In this document: positions 25,662 through 34,069 of the stretch, in pieces | Position numbering within the stretch: the first letter of the stretch is position 1 | How the letters are laid out: every line of letters begins with the position of its first letter | Assembly: GCA_030843315.1 (NCBI GenBank) | Contig: JAUUPT010000002.1 | Coordinates: 1 to 64,000 of the forward strand | From: Bacteroidaceae bacterium | GTDB lineage: Bacteria; Bacteroidota; Bacteroidia; Bacteroidales; Bacteroidaceae | Direction of reading: 5' to 3' | DNA length: 64,000 bases | The notes under the pieces: model-generated | The model's input: the letters and a program-made list of their open reading frames with translations, nothing else | Told to the model about the DNA's origin: nothing | Databases searched by the model: none | Made by a program: the position numbers and the translations under genes

Positions 25662-28600
25662 ATGAAAAGAATTATGAAAAACAATTCAGTGAGAAGGCTG
25701 GCAGCATCGGCTGTTCTGCTTTTGGTATGCATACCTTTTATGCTGGCACAAGGCCCGCTGAAGGTAACGGGACGAATCATTGATGACTTGAATGAGCCAA
25801 TGATTGGTGTAAGTGTATTCGAGAAAGGTACCTCCAACGGTGTAATTACCGACATAGATGGTAACTATGCTTTATCGGTCAAAGAAGGGGCTATTATTGT
25901 CTATTCCTACATCGGTTATATTATTCAGGAGAAGAAAGCGGTGGCAGGAGTCATGAATATAACGTTGAAAGAGGACTCCAAGACGTTAGACGAAGTGGTG
26001 GTAGTGGGTTACGGTGTGCAGAAGAAGAGTTCCGTTACCGGTGCCATTTCTCAAGTGAAGGCCGAAGACATGGAGAACCGTACCATTACCAATGCTCCCC
26101 AAGCTTTGCAAGGTAAGACAGCAGGTGTGCAGGTGGTGCAGACGTCTGCTGCTCCGGGCTCATCGCCCACAGTACGCGTACGTGGGTTCTCTTCCAATGT
26201 ATCGTCCGATCCGCTTTATGTGGTAGATGGTGTTCGCTTGTCCGACATTTCGGGCATTGACCCCAATGACATTGCTTCTATGGAAGTGCTGAAGGATGCG
26301 GCTTCGGCAGCTATCTATGGCGCTGAGGCCGGTAATGGCGTAGTACTGATTACCACCAAGAAAGGTAATGCGGGACAGGGCAAGATTACCTACGACTTCC
26401 AGTATTCATCCCAGTCATTGGCTCGCATCCCGAAGATGCTGAGCTCGGAAGAATACATTGACTATATGGTAGAGGCAGGTACTTTCACCAGAGACTATCT
26501 GCTGGATAACTGGGATGGTGCAACAAACACCACCTGGACCGATGTAGCCTTTGAAAACAGCCGTATGCAGAAGCATAATGTAGCCTTTACGGGTGGCGGT
26601 GACAGAGGGAACTATTACCTCTCCCTTTCTTACTTGGACAATGACGGTATTGTGAAAGGTAATGCCGATACTTACAACCGTCTGACGGCTACTATCAACT
26701 CTGAATATGAAATCAAACCCTGGCTTAAAGTGGGAACTACCAACCAGATTGAAAAGTACAATGTACGCAGTGTGTCTTCCAATAATGAGTATGGCAGTTT
26801 GCTGACTTCCATCCTCCAGTTGGACCCGCTGACTCCGGATACTTATTCTCCCGGAAATCTTCCGGTCCATATGCAGACTGCTCTGGATAGTGGCAAGCAC
26901 TTGCTGCAAGATGAGAAGGGTGACTACTATGCTGTTTCCAGATTCTTCTCCGGTGAACAATATCATCCGATGATTATGCGTGACAACAGTATCGGACGCA
27001 ATAGCGGTTTCAATGTGAACGGTTCTATCTATGCCGATTTCAAACCTATCAAGGATCTTACCTTCACATCACGTTTGGGCTATCGCTTGTCGGGAGCCAG
27101 AAGTTCCACCACTTCCTTGCCGTTCTATGGTAATGCTGTGCAGAGTCGCGACTATGTAAGCCAAAGCGGACAATCTTCCACTACCATCTACTACCAATGG
27201 GAGAATTTCGCCAACTATATGAAGCGTATCGGACAACATACTATCACCGGTATGGTGGGTATGTCTTATCAAGAGTCTACTTATGACTTTGTAAAGGGCA
27301 GCCTCGATGCCAATGGTGAAGATGCCTTATTGAAAAACGATCCGTTGTTTTACTTCCTGAATTTCGGCGCTTCTTCTGCAACGAAGGGTGTAGGAGGTGA
27401 AAAGACACGTTCCGCCAAGTTGTCATATTTTGGCCGTATCGGTTATGATTTTGCCGGTAAGTATATGTTGCAAGCTTCACTCCGTGCAGATGCTGCCGAC
27501 CTTTCGCAGCTCCCTTCTACCAATCGTTGGGGATATTTTCCGGCGGTGTCTGTAGGCTGGACGGTTTCGGAAGAGAAGTTTTTTGCTCCTTTGAAAGATC
27601 AGATCAGCAGCTTGAAGTTGCGTGCCAGTTGGGGACAGAACGGTAGCCTCTCTGCATTGAGCGGTTACTCTTATAGCACGGATATGGCTTCGGGCGGTTT
27701 GTACGCCTTTGTACCGGGCAATGTCTATGTAATCGGTGCAAGTCCTTCTACTATGGGTAATGACGAATTGAAGTGGGAGACTTCTGAACAGATAAACGTC
27801 GGAATCGATGCACGCTTCCTGCGCGACCGCCTGACGTTCGGCATGGACTACTTCGACAAGAAAACAAAAGACCTGCTGGTATGGGGAACCACTCCTTCAC
27901 TGGTAGTAGGCGGTGCCACTTCACCTATGAATGCAGGTAACGTAAGTAACAAAGGCTGGGAGTTTGAACTGGGTTGGAGAGACCATATCGGTGACTTCAA
28001 CTATAGCATACGCGGTAACCTGGCTACCTTGAAAAATAAAGTAACTTACATCGATCCTTCCATTACACGCATTTCGGGAACAAATTTCCATACAAGCACC
28101 ATTACCTACTTTGAGGAAGGTTATCCGGTGTACTACTTCCGCGGTTATAAGTTTACCGGAGTAGATCCTAAAACCGGTGATCCGACATTTGCCGATCTGG
28201 ACAACAGTGGTGATTTGTCCGATGGTGACTTGACCTGCATCGGTGATGCCATTCCCGACTTTACTTATGGCATCACGCTGACCGCTGCCTGGAAAGGTTT
28301 CGACTTGACTGTTTTCGGTACAGGCTCGCAAGGCAATGACATCTTCAACTGTATCAACCGTCCGGACTTTGCGGCTTCCAATAAACTGAAGGACGTCTTT
28401 TATGACAATCGTTGGACTACAGCCAACAAAAACGGTAGTGTGCCCCGCGCCGGTGCCACCAATATGGAAAAGTACCAGATCTCTGATGCACTGGTGTACG
28501 ACGGCTCTTACTTCAAAATCAAGCAGATTCAGTTGGGCTATACTTTCCCGAAGAGTTTGATGAAGAAGGTATTTGTCAGCAACCTCCGCATATATGGCTC

Positions 28601-28742
28601 GCTGGACGACTTCTTTACCTTTACCAGCTATCCGGGCTTCGATCCTGAAGCAGCTGCCAACGCGACCTCCGGTATGGGTATAGACAAGGGTTCGTACCCC
28701 TGTTCAAAGAAGATTGTATTTGGCTTTAATATTGAATTCTAA
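25662..28742 (+). CDS. SusC-like TonB-dependent outer-membrane transporter
   Basis: A 1026-residue porin-type transporter. It has a signal peptide (ending MLAQG, about residue 30), an N-terminal carboxypeptidase-regulatory-like domain (LKVTGRIIDDLNEPMIGVSV and on), a TonB box-like DEVVVVGYG near 108-116, the plug domain (VRVRGFSSN, YVVDGVRLSDI, VLKDAASAAIYG, NGVVLITTKKG) and a beta barrel ending in aromatic F. No STN domain, so it is activated through the HTCS and not by an ECF/anti-sigma pair. A second ATG at 25674 is possible. It takes up oligosaccharides captured by the partner SusD protein encoded next. Confidence 0.96.
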   Translation: MKRIMKNNSVRRLAASAVLLLVCIPFMLAQGPLKVTGRIIDDLNEPMIGVSVFEKGTSNGVITDIDGNYALSVKEGAIIVYSYIGYIIQEKKAVAGVMNITLKEDSKTLDEVVVVGYGVQKKSSVTGAISQVKAEDMENRTITNAPQALQGKTAGVQVVQTSAAPGSSPTVRVRGFSSNVSSDPLYVVDGVRLSDISGIDPNDIASMEVLKDAASAAIYGAEAGNGVVLITTKKGNAGQGKITYDFQYSSQSLARIPKMLSSEEYIDYMVEAGTFTRDYLLDNWDGATNTTWTDVAFENSRMQKHNVAFTGGGDRGNYYLSLSYLDNDGIVKGNADTYNRLTATINSEYEIKPWLKVGTTNQIEKYNVRSVSSNNEYGSLLTSILQLDPLTPDTYSPGNLPVHMQTALDSGKHLLQDEKGDYYAVSRFFSGEQYHPMIMRDNSIGRNSGFNVNGSIYADFKPIKDLTFTSRLGYRLSGARSSTTSLPFYGNAVQSRDYVSQSGQSSTTIYYQWENFANYMKRIGQHTITGMVGMSYQESTYDFVKGSLDANGEDALLKNDPLFYFLNFGASSATKGVGGEKTRSAKLSYFGRIGYDFAGKYMLQASLRADAADLSQLPSTNRWGYFPAVSVGWTVSEEKFFAPLKDQISSLKLRASWGQNGSLSALSGYSYSTDMASGGLYAFVPGNVYVIGASPSTMGNDELKWETSEQINVGIDARFLRDRLTFGMDYFDKKTKDLLVWGTTPSLVVGGATSPMNAGNVSNKGWEFELGWRDHIGDFNYSIRGNLATLKNKVTYIDPSITRISGTNFHTSTITYFEEGYPVYYFRGYKFTGVDPKTGDPTFADLDNSGDLSDGDLTCIGDAIPDFTYGITLTAAWKGFDLTVFGTGSQGNDIFNCINRPDFAASNKLKDVFYDNRWTTANKNGSVPRAGATNMEKYQISDALVYDGSYFKIKQIQLGYTFPKSLMKKVFVSNLRIYGSLDDFFTFTSYPGFDPEAAANATSGMGIDKGSYPCSKKIVFGFNIEF

Positions 28743-28766
28743 TTAACCTTAAACGAAAGAAAGACA

Positions 28767-30332
28767 ATGAGAACAAAATATATCTATATATTATTGCTGG
28801 GACTACTATCGGTGTTTACTACCGGTTGCGAAGACCGTTTGGACATTGCCAAGCATGGCAATCTGGGTGGAGAAGAGAGTTTTTATAAAACCGATGACGA
28901 TGCTTTGCAAGCTTTAGCTTCGATGTACGTAAGTTGGAAAGGAAATTACTATAACTGGTACTTTACCAAGAATATGCTGGCCGACGATGCTTGGTGTGGC
29001 GGCGGTGGACGAGGCGACAATACTGCTATGGAGCAACTGAATGAATATACTTTCGGCACGGACCACAGCATGGTTCAAGGCTTATACTCCGGTATGTATA
29101 GCCTTATCTATAAAGCCAATCTGATTATTGACAAGATAGATTCCGACTCCGATGTGAAGAAACGAGCTATTGCCGAAGCAAAGTTCTTCCGCGCATGGGC
29201 GCACTTTGAATTGGTGACTCTGTTCGGTACGGCTCCCGTGGTAGACCATTTGCTGGCACCTGCCGAGTACCGTCCCGGCAATGGCACCCCGGAGGCAACT
29301 TGGGCATTTATCGAACAAGATTTGAACGAAGCTATAGGTTCCTCTATGCTGCCTTCCAAGACAGATGTCAATGATGCGGAAACGGGGATGCGTGTTACGA
29401 AAGAGGTGGCTCAGGCTTATTTGGGCAAGGCTTACTTGTTTCAAGGAAAATATAGTGATGCAGCCAGCACTTTGGACAAAGTCATTGAGTCCGGCAAGTA
29501 TGCACTCTATCAGGGAGATTATGATATGTTGCTACATGCTGTAGCCGACAACTGTTGCGAGTCGATGTTGGAAGGACAGATGCGCAATGATACCGAGCAG
29601 GCATGGAATCAGATGACGATGCTCCATATTATGCAGGGTTGGCGTACAGACAAGCTGATTTATAGTGCGGAAGCTTTGAGTTATATCGCTACAGGTACTT
29701 ATGGCTTTATGAATCCACGTAAATCCCTTTACGATGCCTTTGTGGCGGTGGAAGGGGAGAACGGTTACCGCCTGAATAGCACATTGCGCACCTATGCACA
29801 GATGTCCGCTGCCGGAATCACTATCCAGCCGGGTGCTTATCTGGTGGGGAACGAGGGATACTTTATGTGGAAAACTCGAACCTTGAAGGCCGATTGTATA
29901 ATGGACGCTTCCTACTTCCAGGCATTGCAGTTCATCAACTTGCGCGTGATGCGCTATGCCGAGGTGCTGCTGATGGCTGCCGAGGCACATGTGCAAAGCG
30001 GCAGTTCGGACAAGGCATTGAAGTATATTAATGAAATCCGTACTCGTGCACATCTCGCACCTTTGGCGGCGGTGACGCTGAATGATGTGAAAGCCGAAAA
30101 GCGTCTGGAACTCTGCATGGAGTGTGTGCGCTATCAGGACTTGGTGCGTTGGGGAGATGCTGAAACAGCTATGGGACAACAAGGAAAAGAAATTCCGAGT
30201 TTTACCACTACCGGTGTAGAGATTCAGTATAAGAACGACGCTTACGGTTTTAAGGCGAAGAATAAATATTTGCCCATTCCCCGTAAGGAACTCGAATTGA
30301 ATCCTAATATGGTACAGAATGAAAACTGGTAA
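28767..30332 (+). CDS. SusD/RagB-like glycan-binding lipoprotein
   Basis: A 521-residue lipoprotein (signal ending VFTTGCE, Cys about 21) with the SusD/RagB layout. N-terminal helices (EESFYKTDDDALQALASMY), AKFFRAWAHFELVTLFG as in the TPR-like core, and the C-terminal EKRLELCMECVRYQDLVRWGD and KNKYLPIPRKELELNPN are typical. It sits on the SusC barrel at the cell surface and binds the incoming glycan. It follows SusC by 24 bp. A 193-bp gap with a direct repeat follows before the esterase genes, so these may form a separate transcription unit. Confidence 0.95.
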   Translation: MRTKYIYILLLGLLSVFTTGCEDRLDIAKHGNLGGEESFYKTDDDALQALASMYVSWKGNYYNWYFTKNMLADDAWCGGGGRGDNTAMEQLNEYTFGTDHSMVQGLYSGMYSLIYKANLIIDKIDSDSDVKKRAIAEAKFFRAWAHFELVTLFGTAPVVDHLLAPAEYRPGNGTPEATWAFIEQDLNEAIGSSMLPSKTDVNDAETGMRVTKEVAQAYLGKAYLFQGKYSDAASTLDKVIESGKYALYQGDYDMLLHAVADNCCESMLEGQMRNDTEQAWNQMTMLHIMQGWRTDKLIYSAEALSYIATGTYGFMNPRKSLYDAFVAVEGENGYRLNSTLRTYAQMSAAGITIQPGAYLVGNEGYFMWKTRTLKADCIMDASYFQALQFINLRVMRYAEVLLMAAEAHVQSGSSDKALKYINEIRTRAHLAPLAAVTLNDVKAEKRLELCMECVRYQDLVRWGDAETAMGQQGKEIPSFTTTGVEIQYKNDAYGFKAKNKYLPIPRKELELNPNMVQNENW

Positions 30333-30384
30333 TTGTTAGGTGTTTGTTATTGAAGTGTCTGGAGCAGTCTAAAGCGCTGTTTCA

Positions 30385-30472
30385 GGTATAAATTAATGAT
30401 CTTAGGATGATAAAATTGGTATAAATCAGATGATTAAAGCCAAAAATCATTTACTTTGTAGAATCTTAACTT
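30385..30472 (+). promoter_or_regulatory. regulatory region before the esterase/GH3 unit
   Basis: GGTATAAAT occurs at 30385 and 30418, 33 bp apart, each followed by ATGAT. The promoter box shared with 18228-18260 follows (CTTTGTAGAATCTTA at 30454). No TAnnTTTG other than the seven-of-eight TTACTTTG (30451-30458). Confidence 0.45.
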
Positions 30473-30525
30473 GGTGGTGACGGCTTAGGCCCTAATCATT
30501 TCTTTAAAACTTAGAATACAAACTT

Positions 30526-31407
30526 ATGAAGAAAATTATATTATCATTACTTGCCGTCTGCCTGATGCTGGCGGCAAACGTTCAGGCTCAGGGTTGGGGC
30601 CCTCAAAGCAAAGTCGTAACCGATAGCATTTACAGCGAAGTGCTGAAGGCGAACCGCGCTTTCACTATTTATCTGCCTAAAAGCTATGATACAGATGCAA
30701 ATAAGAAGTATCCTATCCTCTACTTGCTGCATGGCATGATGGGTGTCAATACCAGTTGGTTCAACGACCAGCGCGCCAAGGATGTGATGGACCAGTTGGT
30801 TGCCTCGGGTGAAGTTTGCGAGATGATTATCGTCTCCCCAAATGCCGGTGGAAACATCTACACCGGAGCATGGAACGGATATTTCAATATGCCGGGGTGG
30901 GCTTACGAAGACTTCTTCTACAAGGAGTTTCTGCCCTACATCGAGAAGACCTACCGTGTGGTGGGCGACAAGCAGCACCGTGCCATTGCCGGGCTGTCAA
31001 TGGGAGGTGGTGGTACCGCCAGCTATGCACAGCGCTATCCCGATATGTATTGTGCCGCCTATGCCATGAGTGCACTGATGAATATCCCTGCCGGGTCGGA
31101 GAATCCTTCGACAAACCCGGATGACAAGATGGTGATCCTCACCAAATCGGTGATGGAGCATAACTGTATCAAATACGTGGCGGAAGCGGACGATGCCCGT
31201 AAGGAGAAACTGCGCACGGTGCAGTGGTTTGTGGATTGCGGCGACGATGATTTCCTCTTGGACCGTAACATTGAGTTTTTCCAAGCGATGCGCAACGCAG
31301 GTATACCTTGTCAGTTTCGTGTACGCGATGGCGGGCATACTTCGGAGTATTGGCATTCGGCACTTTATACCTGCTTGCCCTTTGTGACTCGCAGTTTCGG
31401 GAAATAG
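30526..31407 (+). CDS. secreted esterase of the esterase-D/feruloyl esterase type
   Basis: A 293-residue alpha/beta hydrolase with a signal peptide (ANVQAQG, about residue 22). YLLHGMMG forms the oxyanion region; nucleophile Ser 158 in AGLSMGGGG; acid in CGDDDFL near 240; His 271 in DGGHTSEYW. Relatives in Bacteroidota include feruloyl and acetyl esterases; which ester this one cuts is not decided by sequence. The single-domain form lacks the N-terminal CBM48-like module of the two enzymes encoded downstream. It begins after the 193-bp regulatory gap. Confidence 0.85.
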   Translation: MKKIILSLLAVCLMLAANVQAQGWGPQSKVVTDSIYSEVLKANRAFTIYLPKSYDTDANKKYPILYLLHGMMGVNTSWFNDQRAKDVMDQLVASGEVCEMIIVSPNAGGNIYTGAWNGYFNMPGWAYEDFFYKEFLPYIEKTYRVVGDKQHRAIAGLSMGGGGTASYAQRYPDMYCAAYAMSALMNIPAGSENPSTNPDDKMVILTKSVMEHNCIKYVAEADDARKEKLRTVQWFVDCGDDDFLLDRNIEFFQAMRNAGIPCQFRVRDGGHTSEYWHSALYTCLPFVTRSFGK

Positions 31408-31487
31408 GGTGCTGAAACTGTTCTGTTTCTCTTCTCTTCCGTACCCGCTCCGCTTCTCCTTCGCTTCTATAGGGGGAGAAAATAAGC

Positions 31488-31541
31488 GGACCAGGTACGG
31501 AGAGGGTACGGACCGGGTACGGAGAAGGTACGATGCGGACC
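31488..31541 (+). repeat. 11-bp tandem repeat between esterase genes
   Basis: GGTAC begins at 31494, 31505, 31516 and 31527, an exact 11-bp period; GGACC occurs at 31488 and 31510 (22 bp apart) and again at 31537. The complementary CTTCCGTACCCGCTCCGC around 31436-31454 can pair with 31486-31501, so the transcript could fold into an imperfect hairpin. It lies in the 190-bp gap between two esterase genes; the frame of the second is open across it but its signal peptide starts only at 31598. Confidence 0.65.
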
Positions 31542-31597
31542 GGATTGTTCTAAAGTTCGTTTTTCCCATGAAATATAAACCTTTTAAATTAGATAGC

Positions 31598-32800
31598 ATG
31601 AAGAGATTTTCATTTTTTGCAATGGCGTTGCTGATGTGTACGATTACGTTTGCACAGCAGGCTTTATGGGGAGGAGCCCCGGTGGTTTCCCCGGAAATTC
31701 ACAGTGACAATACGGTTACATTCCGACTGAAGGCACCGAAGGCGGTGCGAGTACAGATTACCGGTGACTTCCTGCCGAAACAGATTATTAAGACTGAGCA
31801 CGGCGAGTCCGAAGCACCGGGCATCGTAGATCTGACCGAAGGAAAAGAAGGTGTATGGGAATTTACTACCCCTGAACCTTTGCAACCCGAACTTTACGGC
31901 TATGCTTTCGTTGTAGACGGATTGAGAATGATGGACCCTGCCAACGTCTATATGATTCGCGACGTGGCTACGGTGACGAATGTATTCATCATCGGCGGCG
32001 GACGTGCCGACTTATATAAGGTGAACGCTGTGCCCCACGGCACGGTATCACGCATGTGGTATCACAGCCCCACACTGAATATGGACCGCCGACTGACGGT
32101 ATACACACCGGCAGGTTATGAAACCAGTGGCAAGCGCTATCCGGTATTCTATCTGCTGCACGGCGCCGGAGGTGACGAAGAAGCATGGATTGCCTTGGGC
32201 CGCACTTCACAAATACTCGATAACCTCATTGCACAGGGCAAAGCGAAGCCGATGATCGTAGTAATGACCAACGGCAATGCCTGGCAGCAAGCTGCTCCCG
32301 GCGAAGCTCCCGCAGGTTTCACTGTTCCAAGCATGCGTCCGGCTGAACGTGCCGCAGCACCCGAAGGCGGTTTTGAATTGTCCTTCCCGGATATCGTGAA
32401 GTTCGTCGATAAAACTTTCCGCACCATACCTAACAAGAAGAACCGTGCCATTGCCGGCCTTTCAATGGGTAGCTTCCATTCTTGCAACATCTCCAAATAC
32501 TATCCGGATATGTTCGACTATGTAGGCCTTTTCTCCGGAGCCAGTACAGGCAACGACAAGTCTACTTGTCCGGTTTATACCGACTTTGAAGGCAAGTTGA
32601 AGGTGCAGTTCGCCAAGAAACCGGCGCTTTACTTCATTGCTTGCGGTAAAACGGACTTCGTGTACAAGGGTGTATCAGACTTCCGCAGCCTGCTGGACAA
32701 GAACGGATTCAAGTACGAATACCTGGAAAGCGACGAAGGCCATATCTGGAAGAACTGGCGCATCTATCTGACGGAGTTTGCTCCTAAATTATTCAAGTAA
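31598..32800 (+). CDS. secreted esterase with N-terminal CBM48-like domain
   Basis: A 400-residue protein: signal peptide MKRFSFFAMALLMCTITFAQQ, an immunoglobulin-like E-set domain related to CBM48 (VTFRLKAPKAVRVQITGDF and on, about 25-125), then an esterase-D-type hydrolase. YLLHGAGGDEEAW, nucleophile Ser 289 in AGLSMGSF and His 382 in DEGHIWKNW. Bacteroidota enzymes with this architecture have been shown to be feruloyl or acetyl xylan-type esterases, which is the best functional guess. The frame is open from 31409, but the signal peptide marks the start. The next gene is a close tandem copy. Confidence 0.86.
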   Translation: MKRFSFFAMALLMCTITFAQQALWGGAPVVSPEIHSDNTVTFRLKAPKAVRVQITGDFLPKQIIKTEHGESEAPGIVDLTEGKEGVWEFTTPEPLQPELYGYAFVVDGLRMMDPANVYMIRDVATVTNVFIIGGGRADLYKVNAVPHGTVSRMWYHSPTLNMDRRLTVYTPAGYETSGKRYPVFYLLHGAGGDEEAWIALGRTSQILDNLIAQGKAKPMIVVMTNGNAWQQAAPGEAPAGFTVPSMRPAERAAAPEGGFELSFPDIVKFVDKTFRTIPNKKNRAIAGLSMGSFHSCNISKYYPDMFDYVGLFSGASTGNDKSTCPVYTDFEGKLKVQFAKKPALYFIACGKTDFVYKGVSDFRSLLDKNGFKYEYLESDEGHIWKNWRIYLTEFAPKLFK

Positions 32801-32834
32801 AAGAACGAGCACATTTATAAACAATAAAATAAGT

Positions 32835-34028
32835 ATGAAAAGAGTATCTTTATTAGCAATCACCTTGCTGATGTGCACCATTACGTTCGCACAGCAAGCT
32901 CTTTGGGGAGGCGCTCCGGTCGTTTCTCCCGAGATTCACGACAACAACACAGTTACTTTCCGCCTGAAGGCGCCGAAGGCGGTACGGGTACAAGTGACCG
33001 GTGATTTTCTGCCTACGCAGAAGATAACAACTCCGTTTGGTGAGTTCGACGGACCGGGAATGGGTGAACTTGTAGAAGGCAAGGACGGCGTATGGGAATA
33101 TACTACTCCCGAACCGCTGGCTCCCGAACTTTACAGCTACTCCTTCATCGTAGACGGGTTGCGGATGATGGACTCTGCCAACGTTTATATGATTCGCGAC
33201 GTATCTACTGTGACGAACGTATTTATTATTGGCGGCGGACGTGCCGATCTCTATAAGGTGAACGATGTACCTCACGGAACAGTATCGCGTATATGGTACA
33301 ACAGTCCTACGCTGGGTATGGACCGCCGTCTGACGGTATACACTCCGGCGGGCTATGAAACCAGTGGCAAACGCTATCCGGTGTTCTATCTGCTGCACGG
33401 TATGGGCGGCGACGAAGAAGCATGGATTGCTCTGGGGCGTACGGCACAGATACTCGATAACCTCATTGCACAAGGCAAGGCTAAGCCGATGATTGTAGTG
33501 ATGACTAATGGCAATGCAGCACAGGAAGCTGCTCCGGGTGAGTCTTCACTTGGCTTTGCGGCTCCAAGTATGCAGTTGCCCAAGACGATGGAAGGTACTT
33601 TTGAAACGGCATTCCCCGATGTAGTGAAGTTTGTAGATAAGACGTTCCGCACCATCAAGAGCAAGTCGGGCCGTGCCATTGCCGGGCTGTCTATGGGCGG
33701 TTATCATTCATTGCACATCTCCAAGCAAAACCCTGATATGTTCAACTATGTAGGTTTGTTCTCGGCTGCCATCATGCCGGATAAGAATGTGAAGTCTCCT
33801 ATCTATGAGGATATGGAAGGCAAGTTGAAAACTCAGTTCGCCAAGAAGCCGGCACTCTACTGGATTGGTATCGGCAAGGCGGATTTCCTGTACAAAGCCA
33901 ACGAAGACTATCGCAAATTACTGGACGAAAACGGGTATAAATATACCTATTATGAAACAGGCGAAGGCCACATCTGGAAGAACTGGCGCATTTATCTGAC
34001 GGAATTCACGCCGCTGCTGTTCAAGTGA
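32835..34028 (+). CDS. secreted esterase with N-terminal CBM48-like domain (tandem copy)
   Basis: A 397-residue paralogue of the preceding enzyme with the same plan and long identical stretches (TITFAQQALWGGAPVVSPEI, GKRYPVFYLLHG, DNLIAQGKAKPMIVVMTNGN). Triad: Ser 286 in AGLSMGGY and His 379 in GEGHIWKNW, with the acid in GIGKADFLY. It differs mainly in the loop before the nucleophile and around 345-355, places that shape the acyl pocket, so the two may cut different esters. It starts 34 bp after the first copy; the frame is open from 32778, but the signal peptide fixes the start at 32835. Confidence 0.86.
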   Translation: MKRVSLLAITLLMCTITFAQQALWGGAPVVSPEIHDNNTVTFRLKAPKAVRVQVTGDFLPTQKITTPFGEFDGPGMGELVEGKDGVWEYTTPEPLAPELYSYSFIVDGLRMMDSANVYMIRDVSTVTNVFIIGGGRADLYKVNDVPHGTVSRIWYNSPTLGMDRRLTVYTPAGYETSGKRYPVFYLLHGMGGDEEAWIALGRTAQILDNLIAQGKAKPMIVVMTNGNAAQEAAPGESSLGFAAPSMQLPKTMEGTFETAFPDVVKFVDKTFRTIKSKSGRAIAGLSMGGYHSLHISKQNPDMFNYVGLFSAAIMPDKNVKSPIYEDMEGKLKTQFAKKPALYWIGIGKADFLYKANEDYRKLLDENGYKYTYYETGEGHIWKNWRIYLTEFTPLLFK

Positions 34029-34069
34029 TTCATTAGTCAAACAACAAAACAACTCATTATTAAGAAAGA

